From contig OZ244956.1 in NCBI GenBank assembly GCA_965222505.1, positions 1,736,001 through 1,800,000 on the forward strand: DNA of 64,000 nucleotides, read 5' to 3'. Made by a program: the position numbers and the translations under genes. The stretch is from G965222505 sp965222505 (GTDB lineage Bacteria > Bacteroidota > Rhodothermia > Rhodothermales > DATKEJ01). Every line of letters starts with the position of its first letter. Within the stretch, counting starts at the first letter, position 1. Shown here piece after piece: positions 34,073-42,364 of this stretch. Below the pieces are notes generated by a model that saw only the letters and a program-made list of their open reading frames with translations, searched no databases and was not told where the DNA came from.

Positions 34073-35788
34073 TTACACCAATATGCGTTGTGCCGGAGCG
34101 TAGGGGAAGAACTCGGCGAGGGCCCCTTCGGTGTGGCGGCGTTGCATGGATTTCCAATAATCGACCGTGAACAGATCGCCGTGGGCGGCTTCGAAGACGG
34201 CCAGTAGTTCGGGGCGTAATCCCATGTACCGTTTGAACTCATCGGGGAAAACATCATCCGGGTCTACATAGAACGAGGGGGCATCGGCCAGGGGATCTTC
34301 GTCTTCAGGGAAGGCCAGGAAGTTGCACTCGTCCAGGGTACACATCTCATCATAATCGTAAAACACCACCCGGCCTAGGCGCGTCACGCCAAAGTTCTTC
34401 TGGAACATATCCCCCGGAAAAATATTCGCTGCGGCCAGGTCTTTGATACAATACCCAAAGTCCAGCACGGCGGCGCGTTGGGCATCCTCATCGACTTCTT
34501 GCAGGTAGAGGTTCAGGGGGGTCACCCGGCGTTCGGTATAGAGGTGCTTGATGACCACATCTTCCCCATCAACCACAACCCTTTCCCCCGCCACGGCAAG
34601 CAACTCGTCCAGGTATTCCGGGGTGAACCGGTTCTTTTTGAAGCGCATGTACTCGAATTCCTGGGTATCCATCAACCGGCCCACACGGTCGTTCAGAAAG
34701 ACAAACCGGTACTTGGCCCGCACCTCTTCATGTGTGACTTCCTTGGGGGGTTCAAACCGGTCCTTGATGACCTTAAAGACCAATGCAAAGGAGGGTAAGG
34801 TGAACACGGCCATCACCATCCCGCGGACCCCGCGTGCGGGCACAAACCGATCGCCGGAAGCCGCCATGTGGCTCAGGATGTCGCGGTAGAGTTCGGTCTT
34901 GCCGTGTTTGTCGTAGCCGCAGGCAATGTAGAGGGCCGCGATCCACTTGCGGGGCATGATCGTTTTGAGGAAGGCGACGACCTCATGGGGCCGCTCCGCA
35001 TCAATCTGGAAATAGGACCGGGTAAAGCTGAAGACCACACTGGCTTCTTCGGGCCGCATCAGGACGGCATCCGGCAACATGCCTTCCGGGGGATGCAACA
35101 GCGCAATAATCAGGGGCAGTACGTCCTGGGCATCGGTGCGCACCCGCCCGACCACATAGGCTGCCTTGTGGCGGTAAAAGGCCGGTTTGAGCAGCTCAAC
35201 CGATTCGATGGCCCGGCCTGGATATTGGGCTTCCACTGCCGCTTCGATGCGGGCCCCTGCCTCGGCACAAGCCGTTTCCCATTGGGGATGATGGTGCGCA
35301 AACGGGTAGCTGGCCAGCATACGTCCGACCATATCGCCTGTCGACCCGAGGGAAACAAAGGTGCGGTAGATGGACCGCAGGGGGCGTTCTGAAAACCGTT
35401 CATACCGGGACCCGACGTATTCCACCACCGGATCTACCCCAACGGCGGCGAACACCCGGCGGGCCACGGAATTGTAAAACGTTTCGGCCAGTTCAAGATC
35501 TTGGCGTCCCCGCATTTCGTCGGCATAGGCCCGTTTGATGTGTGCCCATTGGGTCCGGTCCTGCATGCCTTCGTGCAGACACCGGCGGACGCGGAGCACC
35601 ACCTGGCTCACTTGCTGTTTGTAGAGCGAGAGGCGTTCGCGGTTATCGGCCTGTGTGCCGGGCCAATCGCGTTGGATAAACCGGTCTTCTGCCCGGTGGG
35701 TCACCTCCTGAAACCGCGCAGCCAGGGTTTCATACCCGGCGCGGATCAACCGGGCGGCTTCCCGGGCGTTGGTGTGCATCACGGTCAT
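34073..35788 (-). CDS. aceK: Isocitrate dehydrogenase kinase/phosphatase
   Basis: 571 residues from the ATG at 35788, close to the ~578 of the enterobacterial enzyme; the longer frame starting at 35935 is out of family. AceK switches isocitrate dehydrogenase off by phosphorylation and on by dephosphorylation at one shared active site, directing carbon into the glyoxylate shunt. Family motifs seen are VFKVIKDRFEPPKE (ATP-site Lys), DFGYCIKDLAAANIFPGDM and FYDYDEMCTL. Its start overlaps the stop of the upstream membrane protein gene (TGATG), which implies coupled translation. No aceA, aceB or icd is nearby. It ends directly at the tandem repeat. The gene is typical of Proteobacteria, so its presence here is notable. 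Confidence 0.95.
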   Translation of the reverse strand: MTVMHTNAREAARLIRAGYETLAARFQEVTHRAEDRFIQRDWPGTQADNRERLSLYKQQVSQVVLRVRRCLHEGMQDRTQWAHIKRAYADEMRGRQDLELAETFYNSVARRVFAAVGVDPVVEYVGSRYERFSERPLRSIYRTFVSLGSTGDMVGRMLASYPFAHHHPQWETACAEAGARIEAAVEAQYPGRAIESVELLKPAFYRHKAAYVVGRVRTDAQDVLPLIIALLHPPEGMLPDAVLMRPEEASVVFSFTRSYFQIDAERPHEVVAFLKTIMPRKWIAALYIACGYDKHGKTELYRDILSHMAASGDRFVPARGVRGMVMAVFTLPSFALVFKVIKDRFEPPKEVTHEEVRAKYRFVFLNDRVGRLMDTQEFEYMRFKKNRFTPEYLDELLAVAGERVVVDGEDVVIKHLYTERRVTPLNLYLQEVDEDAQRAAVLDFGYCIKDLAAANIFPGDMFQKNFGVTRLGRVVFYDYDEMCTLDECNFLAFPEDEDPLADAPSFYVDPDDVFPDEFKRYMGLRPELLAVFEAAHGDLFTVDYWKSMQRRHTEGALAEFFPYAPAQRILV

Positions 35789-36624
35789 CAGCGCGTCTCC
35801 CAGTACCAGTTCCAGAAATCGCCGAGGGATTGGGCTTCGGGGTGCAGGTCCTGCATCACAAAGCCAATGATGCTGAACAACACGGCCACAATCAAAAAGG
35901 ACCACCAGGTCCGCCGCACCGCCACCTTCAGCCACGCCCCAGGCTCGGTCCGTTTCATCTGGCGGTACAACCCCGTCACGAGGGCGCCATCGACCAGCAT
36001 TTCGGCAAACAGGGTGGGTGCGATGTACACGGCATAGAATGTCAGAAATAGCACTAGGGCGATCAACGCCAGAATCAGCAAGGGCGCAAGGCTTTTGCCG
36101 ATATCATCATCCAGTTCAAAATTGAAGCTCCCTCCTTTGCCCCCGGAGGACGTCCCCCCGAAACTGCCCAATGCCCGTCCGCTCTCAGGCGCAGCCCCCG
36201 GCGGCACCATAAATGTACCCCCCGCCCCGCTCCCTCCAAAAGCGCCCCCGCCACCGGAAAATCCACCACTTCCGCTGTTGCCGCCACCAGATCCTGATCC
36301 AGACCAGGAGAGATCGGCCAGATCCGTGACATCCCAGTTGGAACCGGATCGGTGGGCTGTGCCCGGTTGCGGTTTGGGCCGCGTGTGGTAATACAGCCAG
36401 AGCCGGAGCAACCCCAGGAAAACCCCATAGGCCAGCAACACGGCAACCGGGTAGCGGAGCCCCATCTCGGTCAGCCCCAGCCGAAGCATTGCAAAGGAGG
36501 CCAACAACCCGGCTGCGCCCGTGAGGATCATAATGCCGGACATCTGTAACCGGGGCATACCGCGCTGCATCAAGAATCGTTGCATGCGTTCAATCGCACG
36601 TGCCCGTTCTGATTTGGGTTTCAT
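35788..36624 (-). CDS. Glycine-rich integral membrane protein, coupled to aceK
   Basis: About 278 residues from MKPKSERARAIERMQ; the longer frame at 36744 runs through repeats and is unlikely. Two membrane segments lie near residues 25-75, then a low-complexity Gly/Ser-rich linker (GSGSGGGNSGSGGFSGGGG), then three more hydrophobic segments (residues ~175-255). The N-terminus is basic and cytosolic. No domain family is recognised. Its stop codon overlaps the aceK start, so it is translationally linked to the kinase/phosphatase; a regulatory or scaffolding partner is possible but unproven. Confidence 0.65.
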   Translation of the reverse strand: MKPKSERARAIERMQRFLMQRGMPRLQMSGIMILTGAAGLLASFAMLRLGLTEMGLRYPVAVLLAYGVFLGLLRLWLYYHTRPKPQPGTAHRSGSNWDVTDLADLSWSGSGSGGGNSGSGGFSGGGGAFGGSGAGGTFMVPPGAAPESGRALGSFGGTSSGGKGGSFNFELDDDIGKSLAPLLILALIALVLFLTFYAVYIAPTLFAEMLVDGALVTGLYRQMKRTEPGAWLKVAVRRTWWSFLIVAVLFSIIGFVMQDLHPEAQSLGDFWNWYWETR

Positions 36625-37093
36625 TTGTTCGTTGTTCGTGGGTCGTTGTATGCCCGCTCCGCGGGCTCGTGGTTCGTGGTTCAACAAACTACCACTCACA
36701 ACCAGCGAGCGTACAACGGACAACATACCCATGAAACGCGACATTTGCGAAGCTGGCGCGCCAACGTTGTACTTGTACGCCCATCAAAATCTCACTAAGT
36801 TCTACGGGAAGATGGGGGTTTACTCCGTTTACTTGCGTGAGTCGCCTTTGGCTCGTTTGTCGCTACGCTCGTTTGTTGTATGCCCGCCCCGCAGGCTCGT
36901 GGTTTGTTGTGTGATGGTCCCTGAAGTGTACAACGGACGACGGACAACAGCGAGCGGCCCGAACGTTCTTCCACAATGTGGCTCAATACCTCATGATCCG
37001 CGAGCGTACAACCAACAACCAGCGAGCGGCCTTCACATTTTCCCGCCTTGCGGCCTAATCCCCCTGGCCGCGAGCGCACCAAACCCAACCCAT
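36625..37093. repeat. Spacer of heptamer arrays and other direct and inverted repeats
   Basis: The divergent spacer between the aceK operon and the MBL hydrolase contains TTCGTGG/TTCGTTG-type heptamers (36628-36685, e.g. CGTGGTTCGTGGTTC) and their complements (CAACCAGCGAGCGTACAAC, twice, near 36700 and 37005-37030). A block at about 36827-36875 (ACTTGCGTGAGTCGCC ... GCTCGTTT) recurs at 42247-42296 and, in part, inverted, at about 50315-50345. A GNAT-like gene remnant lies at 36731-36820. Confidence 0.6.
36731..36820 (+). pseudogene. Possible GNAT acetyltransferase C-terminal fragment
   Basis: Thirty codons read MKRDICEAGAPTLYLYAH and continue QNLTKFYGKMGV. The pattern (hydrophobic strand, Asn, then FYxxxGF-like) matches motif B of GNAT N-acetyltransferases. 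The frame then runs into the repeat block. Likely a broken gene fragment captured between repeat arrays; an accidental resemblance cannot be excluded. Confidence 0.35.
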
Positions 37094-38500
37094 ATGCAAC
37101 TGACGTTTTGGGGGGCGGCACAGACCGTCACCGGCTCCATGCACCTGCTTTCGCTGGACAATGGCAAACAGATCCTGATGGACTGCGGGCTGTACCAGGG
37201 CCGCCGGGCCGAGGCCAACCAGATTAACCGCCACCTCCCGTTTAGCGCAGCCGACATTGATGTGGTGCTGCTGTCGCATGCCCATATCGACCACTCCGGG
37301 CTGCTCCCCAAGTTGTGGCAGGACGGCTTCCGGGGGCCCATCTATGCCACCCATGCTACCTACGACCTGTGCGCCCTGATGCTGCTGGATAGCGCTTATA
37401 TCCAACAAAAGGATGTACGCTTCGTCAACCGGCGACACAAAAAAAAGGGCCTGCCCCCCGTCAAGCCCATCTATTCCATGCACGATGCCGAGGGCGTCCT
37501 GGAGCACTTCGTAGGCGTGGGGTACAACCATTCCTTTTCTCCGCTGCCGGGCGTTGAGGTTATCTACCGGGATGCTGGCCACATCCTCGGCTCCGCTTCG
37601 ATGGTGCTGACCATCAAGGAAAATGGCAAAACCACAAAACTGGGCTTTACAGGCGACGTCGGCCGGCCGGAACGCCCCATCCTCCGGGATCCGCAAGCGA
37701 TGGACGATTGCGATTACCTGATCTCGGAATCCACGTACGGCGGTAAAGTGCATGATCCGCCCTCTCGCTCCAAGGCAGGGTTGGCCGAAGTGATTGAACG
37801 CACCAGTGCGCGCGGGGGGCGGGTCATTATCCCCGCCTTTTCCGTTGGCCGGACGCAGGAAATCGTGTATGCCCTCGATCAACTCTTCAATGAAGAACGC
37901 CTTCCTCCTATCCCAATCTACGTGGACAGCCCCCTGGCGGTAAAGGCTACCGGGGTCTATGAATCCCATCCCGAATGTTACGATGCCGATCTCCGCGAAT
38001 ACCTGATGACGGACGAGAGCGCCTTTGGCTTCGACCGGCTCACCTACATCCGCGATGTGGAAAAATCCAAAGCCCTCAACGACACCCGCGTACCGATGGT
38101 CATCATCTCGGCCTCGGGCATGTGTGAGGCCGGGCGCATCCTGCACCACCTCCGTAACAACATTGAAGACCCCCGCAACACCGTCATGATTGTCGGCTAC
38201 TGCGCGGACCATACGCTGGGCAAAAAGCTGGTGGACCGGCTGCCGGAAGTGCGCATTTTTGGAGACATGCACAGGCTGAAAGCCGAGGTGGTTGTCATGA
38301 ACGCTTACTCGGCCCATGCCGACGAACCGGCGATGGTCAACTTCATCAACAAGATAGACCGGCAACGGCTGCGCAACATCTTCCTGGTCCACGGCGCACC
38401 CGAGCGGCAAACCTTGATGAAAGATGCCCTCGTTCGAGACGGCTATCACCGAGACAAGATCGAAATCCCCGAACGGGGATATTCACTCCGGTTGGGATAA
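37094..38500 (+). CDS. MBL-fold/beta-CASP metallohydrolase (CPSF73/RNase-like)
   Basis: 468 residues from MQLTFWGAAQTVTGSMHLL; the much longer frame upstream reads through repeats. The metal-binding HAHIDHSG, the later GFTGDVGRP and SAHAD, and a beta-CASP domain (FSVGRTQEIVYALDQL, SASGMCEAGRI) define a family related to eukaryotic CPSF73 and to archaeal/bacterial RNases such as TTHA0252. The C-terminal LVHGAPERQ holds the last conserved His. Expected activity: endo- or exonuclease on RNA. It stands alone, divergent from the aceK operon. Confidence 0.93.
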   Translation: MQLTFWGAAQTVTGSMHLLSLDNGKQILMDCGLYQGRRAEANQINRHLPFSAADIDVVLLSHAHIDHSGLLPKLWQDGFRGPIYATHATYDLCALMLLDSAYIQQKDVRFVNRRHKKKGLPPVKPIYSMHDAEGVLEHFVGVGYNHSFSPLPGVEVIYRDAGHILGSASMVLTIKENGKTTKLGFTGDVGRPERPILRDPQAMDDCDYLISESTYGGKVHDPPSRSKAGLAEVIERTSARGGRVIIPAFSVGRTQEIVYALDQLFNEERLPPIPIYVDSPLAVKATGVYESHPECYDADLREYLMTDESAFGFDRLTYIRDVEKSKALNDTRVPMVIISASGMCEAGRILHHLRNNIEDPRNTVMIVGYCADHTLGKKLVDRLPEVRIFGDMHRLKAEVVVMNAYSAHADEPAMVNFINKIDRQRLRNIFLVHGAPERQTLMKDALVRDGYHRDKIEIPERGYSLRLG

Positions 38501-38606
38501 CGTTTGCCCCGCCCAAGAGACAGCACTGGCGGGGCTGGCCTCGTGCCAGCCCTTCAACGCAGAGGTTGTTTCAGCGTTGAGGAGCAGCGAAGCTCTTGGA
38601 TCCTGT

Positions 38607-38702
38607 GGCCGGCCCAGGCCGACGACACGTTAAACCAAAGAAGTTGAACGGGACGTTGTAGACAATTTGATCTCGCGGGGCGGTCACAAGGATCGCCCGG
38701 AC
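38607..38702 (+). repeat. 96-bp repeat, left partner of an inverted pair around the cytochrome gene
   Basis: Starts GGCCGGCCCAGGCCGACG and ends with a hairpin (GGGCGGTC/GATCGCCC, using one G-U type pair). About 78% of bases match, without gaps, the reverse complement of 40661-40756. It lies between the convergent MBL and cytochrome genes. Confidence 0.65.
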
Positions 38703-38714
38703 GGGGCACACCCA

Positions 38715-40616
38715 TCAGAACTTAGCGCCGGAGGGTTGCAGGGCCTCGGCGCGTTCCAGGGCCTGCCGGGCCTGATTGGGGCGGCCAGCCTGTTGATAGA
38801 GCATGGCGAGTTGCCGCCAGGGATTGGGGTCAACCGGCCAGATCCGGGTAGACTTTTCAAACGCCTCCAGGGCCAGCTTGGGGAACCCTTGCCGCAAGGC
38901 AATGGCCCCTCGAATATTCCAGGCTTGCTCGGCATTGGGCTGGATGGTGAGCAGCGTATCACACTCGAAAAGGGCCGACCTGAGGTCGCCGGTTAACATA
39001 AACAGCTGTGCCCGTTCGGCCCGAAAGCCCACCCGCTGGGGGTCCAGCCGCACGGCATCGGTGTACGCGGCGAGTGCCCCTTTGAGGTCGCCGGAGGCCA
39101 TGTGGGTCAGGGCGCGCATGTGATGGAAGGACGGATTGTTTTCCAGAGGCAGTAACCCATCCGGGGCGGTAGGCTGCCGGGCTTCCGGAGTCCCCGGCGA
39201 CGGGAACTGGGCAAACAATGCTGCCGCTTCAGGAACTCGTCCCATCGCGGCCAATCCCATTGCTTCAATGCCGTTGGCCCAGGCTTGCCCGCCGGGTTGC
39301 GCCAGATACGGGGCCAACCGACCATCGTCAAAGAGTTGCATCGGCCCGGTGGAATCGGCAAAGGACCGGTGTGCGGGGAAGGTAGCCGGGGAGATTCGCC
39401 TGCGGATGTAATGGTCCGCGGTCAGAATGTGGGGTAAATCGAACGGCTGGCTCTTGCGCACGTGGCAATCTACACACCCCGTTTCCGTGCGGGCGGGACG
39501 ACCCGTGACGGCATCTATCGTCAATGTGGTATGCGTGGGTTGAACCTCGGCATGGCACCCGATGCAAGCGGCATCAAACGAGGCCGGCCCCTGCGCTTGC
39601 GCCCCGACATGGGGGTCGTGGCAGGTCGTACAGGTCATGGTAGAAGTTTCCTTAAAGCAGGCCGACAGAGCGAGGCGGTCCACCTGGGCCACAAACCGGT
39701 AATCGTCCTGTGCCCGCGCCGGCACCAGCGTTGGATATTGGGCCATCAGTAGATGGTCCAGATTGGGTCGTTCCGGGGTGAGTTCAAACCGGATATCCCC
39801 TTGCAGGTGGCACCGGGCACACACATCTCGCTGGGTGCCGGCATCCAGGCTGTACAGGTCCGCAAAATCTTTGGTGGTTTCATCCCCGACGAGGCCTTCC
39901 ATGAGCGTGGCATGATCCGGGCCCTCCCCGTGGCAAGATTCGCACATGAGCGGGGAAAGGGTGTTGAACGCATCAGCCCCCAGGGCATGACCGGGATAGA
40001 GGGTCCGGCCATTGGGATCTACGGCAGCTCCGGGCAACTTTGCCAACGGGGTGTCGGTATGGCAAGTCAGGCACCCGTCGGTCAGGGTCATGTTCATTCC
40101 GGCACTGGGCACGGCGAGTTCAAACGGAGACAGTTCGAGTCCGTGATCCGTCACCGTTTCGACAGGTGCAAAAAACAGCCGGGGCAGCGTTTGGCCGGTA
40201 TAGGTATCGACTTCGGCGGTGGCCCAGGATACATCAAAAATGCCAGCCCCGATGCGGCCCATCACCCGCTGTCTCCGTTGCCCTCCACCGGGTGCGATGC
40301 CCGTCAATAGCGTACCCGAACTGGTTGATTCCAGGCGGTAACGCATACCCGTGCGCGGGTTAACGACTGCACCCGTATCCACTACACCCGCTTGCCCGAT
40401 GCTCTTTGACATACCGTGTTCCAGATACTGCTCCACGATTTCGGCGTGACATTCGTAGCAGGATTGCATGGCCCCTGGCACATGATCCGGTACTTCCACG
40501 GCGGGACCCGTTGCCACAAGGGCATCAGCCGATTGGTCGGTACAGCCGATCAAGAAAAAAAACAGTCCGCCCAGCAGAAAGACGCCACAACGCAACCGAA
40601 ACATCAGCCGATTCAT
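38715..40616 (-). CDS. Seven-haem c-type cytochrome lipoprotein with TPR tail
   Basis: 633 residues. A lipobox (FLIGC, Cys ~25) anchors the mature protein. Seven CxxCH haem sites are visible: CYECH, CLTCH, CESCH, CARCH, CTTCH, CIGCH and CVDCH. After residue ~450 the chain becomes a tetratricopeptide-repeat array (for example ALTHMASGDLKGALAAYTDA and AWNIRGAIALRQGFPKLALE). Such proteins carry electrons in the periplasm or outer membrane; the TPR part may bind a partner complex. It has no neighbouring electron-transfer gene here and is flanked on both sides by the inverted 96-bp repeats. Substrate and partner unknown. Confidence 0.88.
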   Translation of the reverse strand: MNRLMFRLRCGVFLLGGLFFFLIGCTDQSADALVATGPAVEVPDHVPGAMQSCYECHAEIVEQYLEHGMSKSIGQAGVVDTGAVVNPRTGMRYRLESTSSGTLLTGIAPGGGQRRQRVMGRIGAGIFDVSWATAEVDTYTGQTLPRLFFAPVETVTDHGLELSPFELAVPSAGMNMTLTDGCLTCHTDTPLAKLPGAAVDPNGRTLYPGHALGADAFNTLSPLMCESCHGEGPDHATLMEGLVGDETTKDFADLYSLDAGTQRDVCARCHLQGDIRFELTPERPNLDHLLMAQYPTLVPARAQDDYRFVAQVDRLALSACFKETSTMTCTTCHDPHVGAQAQGPASFDAACIGCHAEVQPTHTTLTIDAVTGRPARTETGCVDCHVRKSQPFDLPHILTADHYIRRRISPATFPAHRSFADSTGPMQLFDDGRLAPYLAQPGGQAWANGIEAMGLAAMGRVPEAAALFAQFPSPGTPEARQPTAPDGLLPLENNPSFHHMRALTHMASGDLKGALAAYTDAVRLDPQRVGFRAERAQLFMLTGDLRSALFECDTLLTIQPNAEQAWNIRGAIALRQGFPKLALEAFEKSTRIWPVDPNPWRQLAMLYQQAGRPNQARQALERAEALQPSGAKF

Positions 40617-40660
40617 ATACCCGGATTGATTTGAAGGAGCCAGAATGTACGAAAAAATAC

Positions 40661-40756
40661 TGTCCGGGCGATCACCAGGATCGCCCGGCGAGATCGAATC
40701 GTCTAAAACGACGAGCTCAATTTATTTGGCCTAACGTGTTATCGGCCTGGGCCAAC
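40661..40756 (-). repeat. 96-bp repeat, right partner of an inverted pair around the cytochrome gene
   Basis: On the minus strand this reads TTGGCCCAGGCCGATAAC at its outer end and finishes with a perfect hairpin (CCGGGCGATC at 40664-40673, GATCGCCCGG at 40679-40688). It matches 38607-38702 in inverted orientation. The stem is kept in the other copy by a G-U pair, which points to a functional RNA or DNA hairpin. Confidence 0.65.
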
Positions 40757-40817
40757 CGTTTTCAAAGATAGGCCGTGATTCCTTTGGGGTTTTTCCGTAG
40801 GTTCCCGGCACACCCCC

Positions 40818-42164
40818 ATGTCTATGTCCGTTCGATACGCCTTATTGCTTTGCCTTCTCGGCCTGTTCGGGTGCGAATCCCCGGATATGGCAGGGGCGGG
40901 TATGGTGCATTCGGACACGGCACGGGTGGACACGGCACGCCGTGTCCCTACATTGGGGGTAACGGATCCATTGGGGATGACGGATGGGGGGGCTGTGGCG
41001 ATGCCTGGGGACCTGCAAACGGCATTGTTGGCCGAGGATTCCCTTTGGGGCAAGGCGCTGCGGATTCATTATAACGGCATCGTGATTGATGGACATATCG
41101 ATACGCCCACATTGATGCTAGACCAGAAGTATGACTTTACCATCCGGCATCAAACGCAACGCAAAACCCATCAGGTGGACCTGCCCCGTATGATTGAAGG
41201 CGGCCTCGATGCCGCGTTTTTTTCATTGTACGTCGCCTCAGCCTTTGGGGAGGCCGAACGGGCCACGGAACGCGCCCGTGCCCAACTCAATGAAGTCAAC
41301 CGCCAGGTGGCCTTGAGTGACCAACTCGAATTGGCAACCTCTGCCAATGCCGTGCGACGCATCAGTAAAGCCGGTCGGAAAGCGGTATTGCTGGGGATCG
41401 AAGGGGGCCATGCGATTGCGGGCTCAACCGAAGTCCTGGCCGAGATGCACCGTGCCGGGGTCCGGTACGTGACGCTCACCCATGTCAATTCCCACAGTTG
41501 GGCCGATGGCTCTCAGAGCCGCCCCCGGTGGAATGGCCTCAACGACCTGGGCCGGGAGATCGTACGCGAAATGAACCGATTGGGCGTACTGGTCGATGTG
41601 GCCCATGTATCGGATTCGACGTTTTATGACGTGCTGGCCGTCACTCAAGCCCCGGTGATCGCGTCTCACTCTTCGGCCCGGGCTTTGTCGGACAATGTGC
41701 GTAACCTCACCGACGATATGCTCCGTGCACTGGCCGAAAAAGGCGGCGTAGCCATGATCAATTTCTTCCCGCCTGCCGTCAACACCCGGCTCACCACGGA
41801 GGTCATGCGCGAAGCCTACCAGCGGGTCGACACGGCCTACGGCGGCAACCTGCGGCAACTCTGGGCCGCCGTCTACGCCACCAAAGCCGCCCGCGGCATT
41901 GGTCGCGCAGGCCTCAAGGATGTGCTGGACCACATCGATCATGCCGTGAAGATAGCAGGCATCGACCATGTGGGACTCGGCTCTGACTTCGACGGCGCGC
42001 CCATGCCCGTCGGGCTGGAAGATGTGACGCGGCTCCCCTGGCTTACCTACGGCCTCCTGAAACGCGGCTACACCGAAGCCGACATCTACAAGATTCTCGG
42101 CGGCAACACCCTCCGCGTTCTGGAACAGGCTGAAAAAGCCGCTGCGTTCTTACAGACCATGTGA
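40818..42164 (+). CDS. Membrane dipeptidase (peptidase M19) lipoprotein
   Basis: 448 residues. The signal peptide ends in LFGC, a lipobox. The M19 (renal dipeptidase-like) barrel shows the zinc-binding HID (in VIDGHIDTPTLML), EGGHAIAG, IASHSSARAL and SDFDG motifs. These enzymes hydrolyse dipeptides, including D-amino-acid dipeptides, and may process cell-wall or diet-derived peptides. Residues ~35-50 (SDTARVDTARRV) are encoded by a 20-base palindrome (40928-40947), an apparent insertion between the lipobox and the catalytic domain. It is divergent from the cytochrome gene. Confidence 0.93.
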   Translation: MSMSVRYALLLCLLGLFGCESPDMAGAGMVHSDTARVDTARRVPTLGVTDPLGMTDGGAVAMPGDLQTALLAEDSLWGKALRIHYNGIVIDGHIDTPTLMLDQKYDFTIRHQTQRKTHQVDLPRMIEGGLDAAFFSLYVASAFGEAERATERARAQLNEVNRQVALSDQLELATSANAVRRISKAGRKAVLLGIEGGHAIAGSTEVLAEMHRAGVRYVTLTHVNSHSWADGSQSRPRWNGLNDLGREIVREMNRLGVLVDVAHVSDSTFYDVLAVTQAPVIASHSSARALSDNVRNLTDDMLRALAEKGGVAMINFFPPAVNTRLTTEVMREAYQRVDTAYGGNLRQLWAAVYATKAARGIGRAGLKDVLDHIDHAVKIAGIDHVGLGSDFDGAPMPVGLEDVTRLPWLTYGLLKRGYTEADIYKILGGNTLRVLEQAEKAAAFLQTM

Positions 42165-42224
42165 CATTTTATCGAATCCAGAACCCTGTTTGGGGGTGGC
42201 GCGTTGGCTATCCGTTGCAGATAA

Positions 42225-42362
42225 TATTGATGATTGGGCATTTACTACGTTTACTTGCGTGAGTCGCCTTTGGCTCGTTTGTCGCTATGCTCGTTTTTGA
42301 TTAGTGATTTATTTTTCCCTTAAATCATCAACTACCAATCACCAATCCATATTCACCACCCC
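42225..42362. repeat. Heptamer-type repeat region upstream of miaB
   Basis: Contains GATGATTGGGCATTTACTACG, then the shared block ACTTGCGTGAGTCGCC ... GCTCGTTT (also at 36827-36875), then GATTAGTGATT and, inverted, CAACTACCAATCACCAATCC. The last arm ends 11 bp before the miaB start. Confidence 0.6.
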
Positions 42363-42364
42363 CC

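Noticed and set aside
36521..37093. N-terminal extension of the MBL hydrolase frame
   Set aside because: The extension reads through heptamer and other repeats, contains no family features, and the family normally begins at MQLTFWG (37094).
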